A DNA stretch of 64,000 bases from Thermoactinospora rubra (lineage in GTDB: Bacteria > Actinomycetota > Actinomycetes > Streptosporangiales > Streptosporangiaceae). Shown here one piece after another: positions 42,207-54,288 of the stretch. The notes beneath the pieces are model-generated. The model ran no database searches and was not told the DNA's origin. It saw nothing but the letters and a program-made list of their open reading frames with translations. The stretch lies in contig NZ_KZ084324.1 of the NCBI RefSeq assembly GCF_002093975.1, positions 428,438 through 492,437 of the forward strand, written 5' to 3'. The translations under genes and the position numbers were made by a program. The first letter of the stretch is position 1; each line of letters starts with the position of its first letter.

Positions 42207-42566
42207 ATGGACCTCTATGTGCCCATCTTGGTGCTCGCCGTTCTCGCTGGAGGGTTCGCGGTCTTCTCCGTCGCGATCGCTCCTTTCACCGGTCCCAAGC
42301 GCTGGAACCGCGCCAAGCTTGACGCCTACGAATGCGGCATCGAGCCGACGCCCCAGCCTGTCGGTGGCGGACGGTTCCCGCTCAAATACATGATCACCGC
42401 GATGTTGTTCATCGTGTTCGACATCGAGATCATCTTCCTTTACCCCTGGGCCGTCTCCTTCCGGCAGCTCGGGGTGTTCGCGCTGGTCGAGATGGTGCTG
42501 TTCATCGTGACGGTGCTCGTCGCCTATGCGTACGTCTGGCGCCGCAAGGGCCTGGAGTGGGACTGA
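42207..42566 (+). CDS. nuoA: NADH-quinone oxidoreductase subunit A
   Basis: The 119-residue protein has three membrane helices and the conserved loop KLDAYECGIEPTPQPVGGGRFPLKY containing the Cys and Glu that line the quinone channel (quoted in part: DAYECGIEPTPQ). GAGGAGGCG precedes the ATG. It opens the nuoA-N operon, 76 bases after the MenJ-like gene, a gap that may hold a second promoter. Confidence 0.96.
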   Translation: MDLYVPILVLAVLAGGFAVFSVAIAPFTGPKRWNRAKLDAYECGIEPTPQPVGGGRFPLKYMITAMLFIVFDIEIIFLYPWAVSFRQLGVFALVEMVLFIVTVLVAYAYVWRRKGLEWD

Positions 42567-42569
42567 GAC

Positions 42570-43121
42570 ATGGGACTTGAAGAGAAACTCCCGAGCGGGT
42601 TCATCCTCAGCACGGTCGAGAAGGCCGCGGGCTGGGCGCGCAAGAACTCGGTGTGGCCTGCCACCTTCGGCCTGGCCTGCTGCGCCATCGAGCTGATGGC
42701 CACCGGCGGCCCCCACTACGACCTGGCCCGCTTCGGCATGGAGCGTGCTTCGGCCTCTCCCCGCCAGGCCGACCTGATGATCGTGGCCGGCCGGGTGTCG
42801 CAGAAGATGGCGCCGGTGCTCCGCCAGATCTACGACCAGATGGCCGAGCCCAAGTGGGTCATCGCGATGGGCGTGTGCGCCTCCAGCGGCGGCATGTTCA
42901 ACAACTACGCCATCGTGCAGGGCGTCGACCACATCGTGCCCGTCGACATCTACCTGCCCGGCTGCCCGCCGCGCCCGGAGATGCTCATCGACGCGATCGT
43001 CAAGCTGCACGACAAGATCCAGAACATGAAGTTCGGCGCGCACCGCGCCAAGCAGATCGAGGAGCTCGAGCTGCAGGCGCTGCGCACGCTGCCGCTGATC
43101 GACCAGGGGGCGGCCAAGTGA
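42570..43121 (+). CDS. nuoB: NADH-quinone oxidoreductase subunit B
   Basis: The 183-residue protein carries the terminal 4Fe-4S cluster N2, bound by Cys37-Cys38 (LACCAIEL), Cys103 (GVCASSGG) and Cys132 (PGCPPRPE). N2 passes electrons to menaquinone. It starts 3 bases after nuoA and overlaps the nuoC GTG by 4 bases. All cluster ligands are present. Confidence 0.97.
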   Translation: MGLEEKLPSGFILSTVEKAAGWARKNSVWPATFGLACCAIELMATGGPHYDLARFGMERASASPRQADLMIVAGRVSQKMAPVLRQIYDQMAEPKWVIAMGVCASSGGMFNNYAIVQGVDHIVPVDIYLPGCPPRPEMLIDAIVKLHDKIQNMKFGAHRAKQIEELELQALRTLPLIDQGAAK

Positions 43122-43795
43122 GCGAGAACAACCTTCCGGGCGTGCCCGGCGTGCCGGACGTCCCCGAGGCGCCCGTCGCCCGCCGCGGCATGTTCGGCGC
43201 CCAGGACTCCGGCGACACCTCCGGCTTCGGCGGCCTGGTCGTGCGCCGCGCGCCGCGGCTGTCCAGCCCGCGGCCGTACGGCGAGTACTTCGACGAGGTC
43301 GTCGACACCCTGGGCATGGACGACGCGATCGAGAGGGTCGTCGTCGACCGCGGCGAGCTCACCCTCCACGTCAAGCGCGAGCGCCTGGTCGAGGTGGCGC
43401 GCAAGCTGCGCGACGACCCGGCGCTGCGCTTCGAGCTGTGCCTGGGCGTGTCGGGCGTGCACTACCCCGACCTCGCGGGCGAGGAGCTGCACGCCGTCTA
43501 CCACCTGTGCTCCATCACCCACAACCGGCGCGTCCGGCTGGAGGTCAGCTGCCCCGACGCCGACCCGCACATCCCCTCGCTGGTGGGCGTCTACCCGACC
43601 AACAACTGGCACGAGCGGGAGACCTACGACTTCTTCGGCATCGTCTTCGACGGCCACCCCGCGCTGACGCGGATCATGATGCCGGACGACTGGGACGGCC
43701 ACCCGCAGCGCAAGGACTACCCGCTCGGTGGCATCCCGGTGGAGTACCGCGGCGCCGAGATCCCCCCGCCGGACCAGAGGAGGTCGTACGCATGA
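43118..43795 (+). CDS. nuoC: NADH-quinone oxidoreductase subunit C
   Basis: The 225-residue peripheral subunit has a Pro-rich N-terminal extension (about 1-45), then the 30-kDa subunit core: [31 protein letters not shown] and the tail [17 protein letters not shown] 43118 overlaps the nuoB stop. It bridges NuoB and NuoD in the hydrophilic arm. Confidence 0.95.
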   Translation: MSENNLPGVPGVPDVPEAPVARRGMFGAQDSGDTSGFGGLVVRRAPRLSSPRPYGEYFDEVVDTLGMDDAIERVVVDRGELTLHVKRERLVEVARKLRDDPALRFELCLGVSGVHYPDLAGEELHAVYHLCSITHNRRVRLEVSCPDADPHIPSLVGVYPTNNWHERETYDFFGIVFDGHPALTRIMMPDDWDGHPQRKDYPLGGIPVEYRGAEIPPPDQRRSYA

Positions 43796-45108
43796 CCACT
43801 GAAGCGACGGAAGGCAAGGTCTACTCCGTCAACGGCGGCGACTGGGACGAGGTCGTCTCCGAGGTGCGCGACACCGAGGAGGAGCGGCTCGTCGTCAACA
43901 TGGGCCCGCAGCACCCCTCCACGCACGGCGTGCTCCGGCTCATCCTGACGCTCGACGGCGAGACCGTCACCGAGGCGCGGTCGGCCATCGGCTACCTCCA
44001 CACCGGCATCGAGAAGAACATGGAGTACCGGACGTGGACCCAGGGGGTCACGTTCGTCACCCGCATGGACTACCTCTCGCCGATCTTCAACGAGACGGCG
44101 TACTGCCTGGCCGTGGAGAAGCTGCTCGGCATCACCGACCGCATCCCGGAGCGGGCCTCGGCCATCCGCGTGATGATGATGGAGCTCACCCGCATCAGCT
44201 CGCACCTGGTGGCGATGGGCACCTTCGGCATGGAGCTGGGCGCCACCACGCCGTTCCTGTTCGGGTACCGCGACCGCGAGATGGTCATGGACCTGATGGA
44301 GTACATCACCGGCCTGCGGATGAACATGGCCTACATCCGGCCGGGCGGCGTGAGCGTCGACCTGCCCGCGGGCACCGTGGACAAGGTCGGCGAGTTCCTC
44401 AAGGAGATGCCCAAGCGGATCAAGGACATCCGCAAGCTGCTCGACGCCAACCCGGTCTACCTGCGCCGCACCCAGGACGTGGCCTACCTCGACCTGACCG
44501 GCTGCATCGCGCTCGGCGTGACCGGGCCCATCCTGCGGGCCGCCGGCCTGCCGTGGGACCTGCGCAAGTCCCAGCCATACTGCGGCTACGAGACCTACGA
44601 GTTCGAGGTGCCGACGCAGACCAGCTGCGACGTGTACGGGCGCTACCTGGTGCGCATGGCCGAGATGGAGGAGTCCCTCAAGATCATCGAGCAGGCTCTC
44701 GACCGGATCGCCGGTCCGCTCAAGAACCAGCCCGTCATGATCGAGGACAAGAAGATCGGCTGGCCCGCGCAGCTGGCGCTCGGGCCCGACGGCTTCGGCA
44801 ACTCCCCCGACCACATCGCGCACATCATGGGCAGCTCCATGGAGGCCCTCATCCACCACTTCAAGCTGGTGACCGAGGGCTTCCGGGTGCCCGCCGGACA
44901 GGCGTACGCGGCCATCGAGTCGCCGCGCGGCGAGCTGGGCGCGCACGTCGTCAGCGACGGCGGCACCCGCCCCTACCGCGTGCACTTCCGCGACCCGTCC
45001 TTCACGAACCTGCAGTCCTTCCCCGCGATGGCGGAGGGCGGCCAGGTCGCCGACGTGATCGCGGCCGTGGCCTCGATCGACCCCGTCATGGGAGGTGTTG
45101 ACAGGTGA
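43792..45108 (+). CDS. nuoD: NADH-quinone oxidoreductase subunit D
   Basis: The 438-residue 49-kDa-type subunit has the quinone-site features [15 protein letters not shown] (the His of the HGVLR loop) and [12 protein letters not shown], and the conserved C-terminal SPRGELG. It forms the quinone pocket with NuoB. ATG 43792 has GAGGAGG upstream. Its stop overlaps a short coupling ORF (45105-45176) rather than nuoE directly. Confidence 0.96.
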   Translation: MTTEATEGKVYSVNGGDWDEVVSEVRDTEEERLVVNMGPQHPSTHGVLRLILTLDGETVTEARSAIGYLHTGIEKNMEYRTWTQGVTFVTRMDYLSPIFNETAYCLAVEKLLGITDRIPERASAIRVMMMELTRISSHLVAMGTFGMELGATTPFLFGYRDREMVMDLMEYITGLRMNMAYIRPGGVSVDLPAGTVDKVGEFLKEMPKRIKDIRKLLDANPVYLRRTQDVAYLDLTGCIALGVTGPILRAAGLPWDLRKSQPYCGYETYEFEVPTQTSCDVYGRYLVRMAEMEESLKIIEQALDRIAGPLKNQPVMIEDKKIGWPAQLALGPDGFGNSPDHIAHIMGSSMEALIHHFKLVTEGFRVPAGQAYAAIESPRGELGAHVVSDGGTRPYRVHFRDPSFTNLQSFPAMAEGGQVADVIAAVASIDPVMGGVDR

Positions 45109-45176
45109 GCGAGCTTGTCGAGCTCACAGGAGGCGCAGCAGCTTTGCTCATGCGTCCGACGGAGGAGGACGCATGA
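45105..45176 (+). CDS. 23-residue coupling peptide between nuoD and nuoE
   Basis: GTG 45105 overlaps the nuoD stop, and its TGA (45174-45176) overlaps the nuoE ATG, with a GGAGGAGGA site inside its last codons. The peptide reads [20 protein letters not shown] plus EDA. It bridges a 64-base gap between two complex I genes and probably serves translational coupling. Whether the peptide persists is unknown. Confidence 0.5.
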   Translation: MSELVELTGGAAALLMRPTEEDA

Positions 45177-45829
45177 GCTATTCACCGGAGGTCCGCGAGC
45201 GTCTCGAGCGGGACGCCAAGGAGATCATCGGCCGGTACCCCAGGAGCCGGTCGGCCCTGCTGCCGCTGCTGCACCTGGTCCAGTCCGAAGACGGTTACGT
45301 CTCCGACGACGGCCACGAGTTCTGCGCGGAGATGCTGGGCCTGTCCAAGGCCGAGGTGGTGGGCGTCTCGACGTTCTACACCATGTACAAGCGCAGGCCC
45401 GCGGGCGAGTATCACGTCGGCGTGTGCATCAACGCGCTGTGCGCGGTCATGGGCGGCGACCAGATCTGGGAGGAGCTGAGCGAGCACGTCGGCGTCAGCC
45501 ACGACGAGACCACCCCGGACGGCAAGATCTCGCTGGAGCGCCTGGAGTGCAACGCGGCCTGCGACTTCGCGCCGGTCATGATGGTGAACTGGGAGTTCTT
45601 CGACAACCAGACGCCCGAGTCGGCCAAGCAGCTCGTCGACGACCTGCGCGCCGGCAAGGAGGTGGCGCCGACCCGCGGCCCGAGGCGGCTGTGCACCTTC
45701 AAGGAGGCCTCGCGCGTGCTGGCCGGCCTGCCCGACGACCTGGCGCATGAGGGCCCGTCGGCCGCCGGCCCCTCGCTGGAGGGCCTGAAGGTCGCCAAGG
45801 CCAACGGATGGAAGGCCCCCGAGGCATGA
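45173..45829 (+). CDS. nuoE: NADH-quinone oxidoreductase subunit E
   Basis: The 218-residue thioredoxin-fold subunit binds a 2Fe-2S cluster with Cys85 and Cys90 (GVCINALCAVMGG) and Cys126 and Cys130 (ECNAACDFAPVMMVN). It lies in the NADH module with NuoF. ATG 45173 has GGAGGAGGAC upstream. Its C-terminal 70 residues extend beyond the E. coli length (an actinobacterial feature). The stop overlaps the nuoF ATG. Confidence 0.96.
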   Translation: MSYSPEVRERLERDAKEIIGRYPRSRSALLPLLHLVQSEDGYVSDDGHEFCAEMLGLSKAEVVGVSTFYTMYKRRPAGEYHVGVCINALCAVMGGDQIWEELSEHVGVSHDETTPDGKISLERLECNAACDFAPVMMVNWEFFDNQTPESAKQLVDDLRAGKEVAPTRGPRRLCTFKEASRVLAGLPDDLAHEGPSAAGPSLEGLKVAKANGWKAPEA

Positions 45830-47115
45830 GCACCACACTCACCCCGGTCCTGACGGCCAACTGGGATCGGCCCGACTCCTTCACCATCGACGCCTACGGC
45901 CCCTACGAGGCGGCGCGCAAGGCGCTGGGCATGGACCCCGACGCGGTGATCCAGGCGGTGAAGGACTCCGGCCTGCGCGGCCGCGGCGGCGCCGGCTTCC
46001 CCACCGGCATGAAGTGGGGCTTCATCCCGCAGGGCGACGGCAAGCCGCACTACCTCGTGGTCAACGCCGACGAGTCCGAGCCCGGCACGTGCAAGGACAT
46101 CCCGCTGATGATGGCCAACCCGCACGCGCTGGTCGAGGGCGTCATCATCACGTCCTTCGCCATCCGCGCCAACCACGCCTTCATCTACGTGCGCGGCGAG
46201 GTCCTGCACGTCATCCGCCGGCTGCACGCCGCGGTCCGCGAGGCGTACGAGAAGGGCTACCTCGGCAAGGACATCTTCGGCACCGGCTACGACCTGGAGC
46301 TGGTCGTCCACGCCGGCGCGGGCGCCTACATCTGCGGCGAGGAGACGGCGCTGCTCGACTCGCTGGAGGGTTACCGCGGCCAACCCCGGCTCAAGCCCCC
46401 CTTCCCGGCCGTGGCGGGCCTGTACGCCTCGCCCACCGTCGTGAACAACGTGGAGTCGATCGCCAGTGTTCCCTCGATCATCGCGAACGGGGCCGACTGG
46501 TTCGCCTCCATGGGCACCGAGAAGTCCAAGGGCTTCGGCATCTTCTCCCTCAGCGGCCACGTGACCCGTCCCGGCCAGTACGAGGCGCCGCTCGGCATCA
46601 CGCTGCGCGAGCTGCTCGACATGGCGGGCGGCATCCGCGCCGGGCACCGGCTGAAGTTCTGGACCCCGGGCGGCTCCTCCACGCCGATCTTCACCGACGA
46701 GCACCTGGACGTGCCGCTCGACTTCGAGTCGGTCGGCGCCAAGGGCTCCATGCTCGGCACCCGCGCACTGCAGATCTTCGACGAGACCACCTGCGTGGTC
46801 CGCACGGTGCTGCGCTGGACCGAGTTCTACGCCCACGAGTCCTGCGGCAAGTGCACCCCGTGCCGCGAGGGCACCTACTGGCTCAAGCAGGTGCTCAAGC
46901 GGCTGGAGGCGGGACAGGGCACCGAGGAGGACCTGGCGACGATCACCGACATCGCCGACAACATCCTGGGCCGCTCCTTCTGCGCCCTGGGCGACGGCGC
47001 CACCAGCCCGATCCACTCCTCGGTGAAGCACTTCCGCGAGGAGTACCTCCAGCACTTCGAGGTCGGCGGCTGCCCCTTCGACCCGAAGAAGTCCACTCTG
47101 TGGGGTGACCAGTGA
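45826..47115 (+). CDS. nuoF: NADH-quinone oxidoreductase subunit F
   Basis: The 429-residue subunit oxidises NADH. It has the FMN/NADH sites [15 protein letters not shown] and [19 protein letters not shown] and the 4Fe-4S cluster N3 motif [13 protein letters not shown] with a further Cys in [12 protein letters not shown] 45826 overlaps the nuoE stop; an in-frame ATG 45808 is possible. All cofactor ligands are visible. Confidence 0.96.
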   Translation: MSTTLTPVLTANWDRPDSFTIDAYGPYEAARKALGMDPDAVIQAVKDSGLRGRGGAGFPTGMKWGFIPQGDGKPHYLVVNADESEPGTCKDIPLMMANPHALVEGVIITSFAIRANHAFIYVRGEVLHVIRRLHAAVREAYEKGYLGKDIFGTGYDLELVVHAGAGAYICGEETALLDSLEGYRGQPRLKPPFPAVAGLYASPTVVNNVESIASVPSIIANGADWFASMGTEKSKGFGIFSLSGHVTRPGQYEAPLGITLRELLDMAGGIRAGHRLKFWTPGGSSTPIFTDEHLDVPLDFESVGAKGSMLGTRALQIFDETTCVVRTVLRWTEFYAHESCGKCTPCREGTYWLKQVLKRLEAGQGTEEDLATITDIADNILGRSFCALGDGATSPIHSSVKHFREEYLQHFEVGGCPFDPKKSTLWGDQ

Positions 47116-49508
47116 CTTCCACCGCAGTTGAGACGAGCCTGGTGACCCTCACGATCGACGGGTTCCAGGTGAGCGTGCCCAAGGGCACCCTCATCATCCG
47201 GGCCGCCGAGCTCCTGGGCATCCAGATCCCCCGGTTCTGCGACCACCCGCTGCTCGACCCGGCGGCCAACTGCCGCCAGTGCCTGGTGGAGATCCCCGAC
47301 GCGGGCAACGGCCGCGGCTTCCCCAAGCCGCAGCCCTCCTGCGCGATCGAGGTCGCCGAGGGCATGGTCGTGCAGACCGCCCTGACCTCCCCGGTGGCGG
47401 AGAAGGCCCAGCGGGCGGCCATGGAGCTGCTGCTGATGAACCACCCGCTGGACTGCCCGGTCTGCGACAAGGGCGGCGAGTGCCCGCTGCAGAACCAGGC
47501 CATGTCCAACGGCCAGGCCGAGTCCCGCTTCCACGAGCACAAGCGCACCTTCCCCAAGCCGCTGCCGCTGTCGACGCAGGTCCTGCTGGACCGCGAGCGC
47601 TGCGTGCAGTGCGCACGCTGCATCCGCTTCCAGGACGAGATCGCCGGCGACCCGCTGATCGAGTTCTTCGAGCGCGGCGCCAAGGAGCAGGTGCGCACGG
47701 CCGACGGCGAGCCGTTCAACTCGTACTTCTCGGGCAACACCATCCAGATCTGCCCGGTCGGGGCGCTCACCAGCGCCGCCTACCGGTTCCGCGCCCGCCC
47801 GTTCGACCTGGTCTCCCAGCCCAGCGCGTGCGAGCACTGCGCCTCCGGCTGCGCCCTGCGCACCGACCACCGGCGCGGCCGGGTCACCCGCCGCCTGGCG
47901 GGCAACGACCCGCAGGTGAGCGAGGAGTGGAACTGCGACAAGGGCCGCTTCGCCTTCACCTACGCCACGCAGCCCGACCGCCTGCGCACGCCGCTGGTCC
48001 GCGACGAGGAGGGCAAGCTGGTGCCGGCCTCGTGGCCGGAGGCGCTCGCGGTGGCGGCCAAGGGGCTGGCGGCGGCGCGCGGCCGGACCGGCTTCCTGGT
48101 GGGCGGGCGGCTCACGGTCGAGGACGCCTACGCCTACGCCAAGTTCGCCCGCGTCGCGCTCGGCACCAACGACATCGACTTCCGCGCCCGCCCGCACTCG
48201 GCCGAGGAGGCCCAGTTCCTCGCGCACGCCGTGGCCGGCAAGGGGATCGACGTCTCCTACAGCGACCTGGAGAACGCCAAGGCCGTCCTGCTGGTGGGCT
48301 TCGAGCCCGAGGAGGAGTCGCCGATCGTCTTCCTGCGCCTGCGCAAGGCGTGGCGCAAGAAGCGGCTGAAGGTCTCGGCGATCGCCCCCTTCGCCAGCCC
48401 CGGCCTGGTCAAGATGGGCGGCACGCTCATCAGGACCCTGCCGGGCGCCGAGGTGGAGGCCATCGGCGGCCTCCAGCTGGAGGAGGGCACGATCATCCTG
48501 GCCGGCGAGCGGCTGGCCACCGTCCCCGGCGCCCTGTCGGCTCTGGTACGGCTGAGCGCCACCTCCGGCGCCAGGCTCGCCTGGATCCCGCGCAGGGCGG
48601 GCGAGCGCGGCGCCCTTGAGGCCGGCGCGCTGCCGAACCTGCTGCCGATCGGCCGCCCGGTCGACGACGAGTCGGCCCGCGCCGAGATCGCCCGCGTGTG
48701 GGACGTGACCTCGCTGCCGGAGACCCCGGGCCGCGACACCGCCGGCATCCTGCAGGCCGCGCTGGACGAGGAGCTCGACGCGCTGGTGGTCGCCGGCGTC
48801 GACCCCTACGACCTGCCCGACCCGGCCAGGGCGCTGACCGCGCTGGAGAACACCCCGTTCATCGTCAGCCTGGAGATCCGGGCCAGCGCCGTCACCGACC
48901 GCGCCGACGTGGTCCTGCCCGTCGCGGCCGTCCAGGAGAAGGGCGGCACGTTCGTCAACTGGGAGGGCCGCGGCCGTTCCTTCGACCGGGCCATCAAGGT
49001 CCCCGGGCTGCTGAGCGACCTGGAGGCGATCACCGCCATCGCCGACCACATGGACGTCCACCTGGGCCTCCCCGACGCCCAGGCGGCCCGGCGCGAGCTG
49101 ACCGAGATCGGCACCTGGCGCGGCGGCCGCGTCCCGGCGCCGAACGTCTCGGGCGGCGCGCCCGCCGTGCCGCGGGCCGGCCAGGCCCTGCTGGCCAGCT
49201 GGCACCAGCTGCTCGACGACGGCCGCCTGCAGGACGGCGAGCCGTTCCTGGCCGGGACCGCCCGTCCCGCCGAGGCGCTGCTGTCGGAGAGCACCGCCGC
49301 CGAGGTCGGCGTCACCGACGGTGACAAGATCGTCGTGGGCGCGGCCGGAAGTGTCGGCGGGGTGCGGCAGACTGTGACCCTGCCGGTACGGATCGCTGAT
49401 CTGCCCGATCGCGTGGTCTGGATCCCGGCCAACTCCGGCGGCTGCTCGGTCACCCGCGATCTCGGCGCGGTGCCCGGCGACATCGTCACGATCGGGAGCG
49501 CCTCATGA
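47112..49508 (+). CDS. nuoG: NADH-quinone oxidoreductase subunit G
   Basis: The 798-residue subunit starts with a ferredoxin-like 2Fe-2S domain ([20 protein letters not shown]), then 4Fe-4S ligands ([37 protein letters not shown]) and an extra N7-type cluster site ([15 protein letters not shown]). A molybdopterin-oxidoreductase-like domain without cofactor (about 225-780) follows. It feeds electrons down the chain from NuoF. GTG 47112 overlaps nuoF. Confidence 0.95.
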   Translation: MTSTAVETSLVTLTIDGFQVSVPKGTLIIRAAELLGIQIPRFCDHPLLDPAANCRQCLVEIPDAGNGRGFPKPQPSCAIEVAEGMVVQTALTSPVAEKAQRAAMELLLMNHPLDCPVCDKGGECPLQNQAMSNGQAESRFHEHKRTFPKPLPLSTQVLLDRERCVQCARCIRFQDEIAGDPLIEFFERGAKEQVRTADGEPFNSYFSGNTIQICPVGALTSAAYRFRARPFDLVSQPSACEHCASGCALRTDHRRGRVTRRLAGNDPQVSEEWNCDKGRFAFTYATQPDRLRTPLVRDEEGKLVPASWPEALAVAAKGLAAARGRTGFLVGGRLTVEDAYAYAKFARVALGTNDIDFRARPHSAEEAQFLAHAVAGKGIDVSYSDLENAKAVLLVGFEPEEESPIVFLRLRKAWRKKRLKVSAIAPFASPGLVKMGGTLIRTLPGAEVEAIGGLQLEEGTIILAGERLATVPGALSALVRLSATSGARLAWIPRRAGERGALEAGALPNLLPIGRPVDDESARAEIARVWDVTSLPETPGRDTAGILQAALDEELDALVVAGVDPYDLPDPARALTALENTPFIVSLEIRASAVTDRADVVLPVAAVQEKGGTFVNWEGRGRSFDRAIKVPGLLSDLEAITAIADHMDVHLGLPDAQAARRELTEIGTWRGGRVPAPNVSGGAPAVPRAGQALLASWHQLLDDGRLQDGEPFLAGTARPAEALLSESTAAEVGVTDGDKIVVGAAGSVGGVRQTVTLPVRIADLPDRVVWIPANSGGCSVTRDLGAVPGDIVTIGSAS

Positions 49509-50818
49509 TCCGCACACTCGCGACTGATCCGACCCTCGCCGACTTCGGCAAGGATCCGATCTGGCTCACCATCGTCAAGGCCGTGCTGCTGTTCGTCATG
49601 GTGATGCTGGGCATCCTGTTCGGCGTCTGGTACGAGCGTAAGATCATCTCCCGGATGCAGCACCGCTACGGCCCCAACCGCGCCGGGAAGTTCGGCCTGC
49701 TGCAGTCGGTGGCCGACGGATTGAAGATGGGCCTGAAGGAGGACATCTTCCCCAACACCGTCGACAAGGTGCTCTACTTCCTGGCGCCGGTCATCATGGT
49801 GTTGCCCGCCTTCCTGGCCTTCTCGATCATCCCGTTCGGCGGGATGGTCAACATGTTCGGCGTCGAGACCCCGCTGCAGCTGGTCGACCTGCCGGTGGCG
49901 GTGCTGTTCATGCTGGCCATGGGCGCGATCTCGGTCTACGGCGTGGTGCTGGCCGGATGGTCCTCCCGCTCGCCGTACGCGCTGCTGGGCGGGCTGAGGT
50001 CGGCGGCGCAGGTGGTCTCCTACGAGATCGCCATGGGCCTGTCCTTCGTCGGCGTCTTCGTCTTCGCCGGGACGCTGTCCACCTCCGAGATCGTGGCCGC
50101 GCAGGACCAGTGGTGGTTCGTCTTCCTGCTGCTGCCGTCCTTCCTCATCTACGCGATCTGCATGTTCGGCGAGGCGGCGCGCATCCCCTTCGACCTGCCG
50201 GAGGGCGAGGGCGAGCTGGTCGGCGGCTTCCAGACCGAATACTCCTCCTCGCTGAAGTTCGCCCTCATCATGATGGGCGAGTACCTGCACGCCTTCACCG
50301 CCGCGGGCGTGGCCGTCACGCTCTTCCTGGGCGGCTGGCACGCGCCGTGGCCGGTGTCGGTCCTGTGGGACGGGGCCGACTCCGGCTACTGGGGCTTCCT
50401 GTGGTGGTTCCTCAAGTTCTTCCTGGCCTTCACCTTCATCGTCTGGGTGCGCGCCTCGCTGCCGCGAGTCCGCTACGACCAGCTGATGTCGCTGGGCTGG
50501 AAGGTGCTGATCCCGGTCAACCTGGCCTGGCTGCTGCTGGTGGCCGGCATCCAGACCGTCCGCGGCGCCACGCAGGGCACCTCCGACTGGTGGTGGGCCG
50601 TGGGCATCACGGCGTTCCTGCTGATCGGCGGGCTGGCCGTGTGGGCCAGGTTCGACACCACCAACCAGCGGCGCAGGGAAGCCAAGAAGGCGCAGATCGA
50701 GGCGGAGTTCGAGGAGCTCAGGAACGAGCCCGTGGCCGGCGGCTTCCCGGTGCCGCCGCTCGACGCGCCGCACTACCACGGGGTACAGCGCAAGGAGGTC
50801 TCCAGTGGGAGCAACTGA
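49505..50818 (+). CDS. nuoH: NADH-quinone oxidoreductase subunit H
   Basis: The 437-residue membrane subunit has about eight helices and the conserved [20 protein letters not shown] and [20 protein letters not shown] loops that form the quinone entrance. It is about 100 residues longer than the E. coli protein because of a hydrophilic C-terminal extension ([20 protein letters not shown]). ATG 49505 overlaps nuoG by 4 bases. Confidence 0.96.
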   Translation: MIRTLATDPTLADFGKDPIWLTIVKAVLLFVMVMLGILFGVWYERKIISRMQHRYGPNRAGKFGLLQSVADGLKMGLKEDIFPNTVDKVLYFLAPVIMVLPAFLAFSIIPFGGMVNMFGVETPLQLVDLPVAVLFMLAMGAISVYGVVLAGWSSRSPYALLGGLRSAAQVVSYEIAMGLSFVGVFVFAGTLSTSEIVAAQDQWWFVFLLLPSFLIYAICMFGEAARIPFDLPEGEGELVGGFQTEYSSSLKFALIMMGEYLHAFTAAGVAVTLFLGGWHAPWPVSVLWDGADSGYWGFLWWFLKFFLAFTFIVWVRASLPRVRYDQLMSLGWKVLIPVNLAWLLLVAGIQTVRGATQGTSDWWWAVGITAFLLIGGLAVWARFDTTNQRRREAKKAQIEAEFEELRNEPVAGGFPVPPLDAPHYHGVQRKEVSSGSN

Positions 50819-51320
50819 TTGGCTGAATCCCGTCAAGGGCTTCGGCGTCGTCTTCCACCACATCTTCAAGAAGCCCGTCACGATCCAGTACCCGGAGGAG
50901 AAGCGGCCGACCGCGCCGCGCTTCCACGGGCGGCACCAGCTCAACCGCTGGCCCGACGGGCTGGAGAAGTGCGTGGGTTGCGAGCTGTGCGCCTGGGCGT
51001 GCCCGGCCGACGCCATCTACGTCGAGGGCGCCGACAACACCGAGGAGGAGCGCTACTCGCCCGGCGAGCGCTATGGACGCACCTACCAGATCAACTACCT
51101 GCGGTGCATCCTGTGCGGGCTGTGCATCGAGGCTTGCCCGACTCGGGCGTTGACGATGACCAACGAGTACGAGCTGGCCGACACCTCTCGTGAGAGCCTG
51201 ATCTACACCAAGGAGATGCTCCTGGCCCCGCTCACGCCGGGCATGGAGGCGCCTCCGCACCCGATGCGGCTCGGCGAGACCGAAGAGGACTACTACCGGC
51301 TGGGACGTACCAATGGGTGA
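50805..51320 (+). CDS. nuoI: NADH-quinone oxidoreductase subunit I
   Basis: The 171-residue ferredoxin-type subunit binds two 4Fe-4S clusters with ligands Cys56, 59, 62, 66 ([12 protein letters not shown]) and Cys101, 104, 107, 111 ([12 protein letters not shown]). It links NuoG to NuoB. GTG 50805 lies 14 bases inside the end of nuoH, preceded by AAGGAGG. Confidence 0.96.
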   Translation: MGATDWLNPVKGFGVVFHHIFKKPVTIQYPEEKRPTAPRFHGRHQLNRWPDGLEKCVGCELCAWACPADAIYVEGADNTEEERYSPGERYGRTYQINYLRCILCGLCIEACPTRALTMTNEYELADTSRESLIYTKEMLLAPLTPGMEAPPHPMRLGETEEDYYRLGRTNG

Positions 51321-52083
51321 GACCATCACGTTCTGGGTGCTCGCCGTCGTGTCCGTCGGCGCGGCGCTCGGCATGGTGTTCAACCGCAAGGCGGTGTACT
51401 CCGCGCTCATGCTGGGCACGGTGATGATCTGCCTCGCGGTGCTGTACGCCGTGCAGGAGGCCCCGTTCTTGGCCGCGGTGCAGATCATCGTCTACACCGG
51501 CGCCATCATGATGCTGTTCCTCTTCGTGCTGATGCTGGTCGGCGTCGACTCCTCCGACTCGCTGGTGGAGACCATCAGGGGGCAGCGGTTCTGGGCGGCC
51601 GTGGCCGCCCTGGGCTTCGGCCTGCTGGTCGTCCTGGCCGTCGGCAACGTGGTCTTCACCGCGCCGGCCGGGCTGGGCGAGGCGACGCAGGCCGCGGGTG
51701 GCAACGTCCCGGCCCTGGCCGCGCTGATCTTCACGCGCCACGTGTTCGCCTTCGAGGTGACCTCGGCACTGCTGATCACCGCCGCGCTGGGCGCGATGGT
51801 GCTGGCCCACCGCGAGCGGCTGCGGCCCAAGCCCACGCAGAAGGACCTGGCCCGCGCCCGCTTCCGCGAGGGCCGCGACCCCTCGCCGCTGCCGGGTCCC
51901 GGCACCTACGCCAGGAACAACGCCATCGACATGCCGGCGCGGCTGCCCGACGGCAGGCTGTCGGAGCTGTCGGTCAACCGCACCATCGCCAGGCACGACG
52001 TGGAGGAGGGGCACCTGCCTTCCGACCCCGAGCTGGCCGAGGCCATCCGGCACGCCGCCGAGGAGGAGGAAGAGGCGAAGTGA
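51313..52083 (+). CDS. nuoJ: NADH-quinone oxidoreductase subunit J
   Basis: The 256-residue protein has five membrane helices in the first 165 residues ([40 protein letters not shown]) and then about 85 cytoplasmic residues, longer than the E. coli homologue. The pi-bulge helix region for the quinone channel is intact. It overlaps nuoI by 8 bases and nuoK by 4 bases. Confidence 0.95.
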   Translation: MGETITFWVLAVVSVGAALGMVFNRKAVYSALMLGTVMICLAVLYAVQEAPFLAAVQIIVYTGAIMMLFLFVLMLVGVDSSDSLVETIRGQRFWAAVAALGFGLLVVLAVGNVVFTAPAGLGEATQAAGGNVPALAALIFTRHVFAFEVTSALLITAALGAMVLAHRERLRPKPTQKDLARARFREGRDPSPLPGPGTYARNNAIDMPARLPDGRLSELSVNRTIARHDVEEGHLPSDPELAEAIRHAAEEEEEAK

Positions 52084-52376
52084 CCACCGAATACCTGGTG
52101 CTGTCCGGCATCCTTTTCGTGATCGGCGCCCTCGGCGTGCTGATCAGGCGCAACGCGATCGTGGTGTTCATGTGCGTGGAGCTCATGCTCAACGCCTGCA
52201 ACCTCGCGTTCGTCACCTTCGCCAGGCAGTGGGGCAACCTCGACGGCCAGATCATCGCGTTCTTCGTGATGGTGGTGGCCGCCGCCGAGGTCGTGGTCGG
52301 TCTGGCCATCATCGTGACGATCTTCCGGACCCGCAGGTCCGCGTCGGTCGACGACGCGAACCTGCTGAAGTACTGA
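52080..52376 (+). CDS. nuoK: NADH-quinone oxidoreductase subunit K
   Basis: The 98-residue subunit has three helices with the conserved membrane Glu residues in [15 protein letters not shown] and in [16 protein letters not shown], which relay protons. GTG 52080 overlaps nuoJ. Length and motifs are standard. Confidence 0.96.
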   Translation: MTTEYLVLSGILFVIGALGVLIRRNAIVVFMCVELMLNACNLAFVTFARQWGNLDGQIIAFFVMVVAAAEVVVGLAIIVTIFRTRRSASVDDANLLKY

Positions 52377-52386
52377 GGGGCGAGCG

Positions 52387-54288
52387 GTGCAAACTCCCAC
52401 TGACATCATCCCGCACACCGGCGGAGTGATCGGTGTCGCCTGGCTGATGATCGCGCTGCCCCTCCTGGGCGCGGCGGTCCTGCTGATCGGCGGCCGCCGT
52501 ACCGACCGCTGGGGTCACCTGCTCGGGGTGGCCATGTCGCTGGGCTCCTTCGTGGTGGCCGTCCTGGCCCTGGTCGAGCTGCTCGGCCTGGGCGAGGAGC
52601 AGCGCCGCCGGGCAATCGAGCTGTACGACTTCATCCCCGGCATGGTGAAGATGGGGCTGCTGGTCGACCCGCTGTCGGTCAGCTTCGCGCTGCTGATCAC
52701 GGGCGTCGGATCGCTGATCCACATCTACTCGATCGGCTACATGGCGCACGACCCCGCCCGGCGCCGGTTCTTCGCCTACCTCAACCTGTTCGTCGCCGCG
52801 ATGCTCCTGCTGGTGCTGGCCGACAACTACGTCGGGCTGTTCATCGGCTGGGAGGGCGTGGGCCTGGCCTCCTACCTGCTGATCGGCTTCTGGTACTTCA
52901 AGCCGTCGGCGGCCGTCGCGGCCAAGAAGGCGTTCGTGGTCAACCGCGTCGGCGACTTCGGCCTGCTGGTCGGCATGTTCGTCATCTGGACCACGTTCGG
53001 CACGCTGACGTTCAAGGATCTCGACGTCACCGGCGCGTCCAACGGCACGCTGACCGCCATCGGCCTGCTGCTGCTCCTGGGCGCGTGCGGCAAGTCCGCC
53101 CAGATCCCGCTGCAGTCCTGGCTGCTCGACGCGATGGAGGGCCCGACCCCGGTCTCGGCCCTCATCCACGCGGCCACCATGGTCACCGCGGGCGTCTACC
53201 TGGTCGTCCGCTCGGGCGCCTTCTTCTTCCCGGTCGGCTCGGGCGCGTCCCTGGCCGTGGCGATCGTCGGCGCGGCCACGCTGCTGGCCGGTGCGATCAT
53301 CGGGTGCGCCAAGGACGACATCAAGAAGGGCCTGGCCGGCTCGACGATGTCGCAGATCGGCTACATGATGCTGGGCGCGGCCTTCGGCCCGGTCGGCTAC
53401 GCCTTCGCCATCGGCCACCTGTTCACGCACGGCTTCTTCAAGGCCGACCTGTTCCTCGGCGCCGGCTCGGTCATGCACGGCATGAACGACGAAGTCGACA
53501 TGCGCAAGTACGGCGGGCTGTTCCCGAAGATGCGGATCACCGCGATCACCTTCATCATCGGCTACCTGGCGATCATCGGCTTCCCGCTGCTGTCCGGCTA
53601 CTTCACCAAGGACGGCATCATCGAGACGGCCGTCCACAGCGATTACCCGATCCTGGGCTGGCTGGCCGTGCTTGGCGCGGGCATCACCGGCTTCTACATG
53701 TCGCGCATGGTGTTCATGACCTTCTTCGGCAAGCCGCGCTGGGCTGAAGGCGCCCACCCGCACGAGTCGCCCAAGGTCATGACGATCCCGCTGATCATCC
53801 TGTCGATCGGGTCGATCTTCCTGGGCGGCTACCTGGTCGTCAACCAGACGCTCTACCACTGGCTCTCGCCGGCGGTCGGCGCCGCGGCCGAGGCCCCCCA
53901 CTTCGATCCGTTCACTACTCCCGGACTCGTCACGCTCGCCGTGGTCGCGGCCGGTGTCCTGCTCGCCTGGTTCATGTACGGCAGGGCCGAGGTCCCGCAG
54001 ACCGCCCCGGCCGGCAACGCGCTGGTCACCTTCGCCCGGCGTGACCTGTACGGCGACGCGCTCAACGAGTCGCTGTTCATGCGCCCCGGCCAGTGGCTGA
54101 CCCGCCTGGCGGTCTTCTTCGACAACCGCGGCGTCGACGGGCTGGTCAACGGCCTGGCCGCGACGATCGGCGGCTCCTCTGGCAGGCTGCGCCGCCTCCA
54201 GACCGGGTTCGCCCGCACCTACGCGCTGTCCATCCTGTTCGGTGCCGCGCTGCTGACCGGCGCCCTGCTCCTCGTTGGGAACCTGTGA
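52387..54288 (+). CDS. nuoL: NADH-quinone oxidoreductase subunit L
   Basis: The 633-residue antiporter-like subunit has about 16 helices, with the proton-pump motifs [52 protein letters not shown] and [20 protein letters not shown]. The long lateral helix is near the C-terminus. GTG 52387 has GAGGGGCGAG upstream. The stop overlaps the nuoM ATG by 1 base. Confidence 0.96.
   Translation: MQTPTDIIPHTGGVIGVAWLMIALPLLGAAVLLIGGRRTDRWGHLLGVAMSLGSFVVAVLALVELLGLGEEQRRRAIELYDFIPGMVKMGLLVDPLSVSFALLITGVGSLIHIYSIGYMAHDPARRRFFAYLNLFVAAMLLLVLADNYVGLFIGWEGVGLASYLLIGFWYFKPSAAVAAKKAFVVNRVGDFGLLVGMFVIWTTFGTLTFKDLDVTGASNGTLTAIGLLLLLGACGKSAQIPLQSWLLDAMEGPTPVSALIHAATMVTAGVYLVVRSGAFFFPVGSGASLAVAIVGAATLLAGAIIGCAKDDIKKGLAGSTMSQIGYMMLGAAFGPVGYAFAIGHLFTHGFFKADLFLGAGSVMHGMNDEVDMRKYGGLFPKMRITAITFIIGYLAIIGFPLLSGYFTKDGIIETAVHSDYPILGWLAVLGAGITGFYMSRMVFMTFFGKPRWAEGAHPHESPKVMTIPLIILSIGSIFLGGYLVVNQTLYHWLSPAVGAAAEAPHFDPFTTPGLVTLAVVAAGVLLAWFMYGRAEVPQTAPAGNALVTFARRDLYGDALNESLFMRPGQWLTRLAVFFDNRGVDGLVNGLAATIGGSSGRLRRLQTGFARTYALSILFGAALLTGALLLVGNL

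Noticed and set aside
46875..49205. 776-codon minus-strand frame opposite nuoG
   Set aside because: It is an antisense shadow; nuoF and nuoG motifs on the plus strand are unambiguous.
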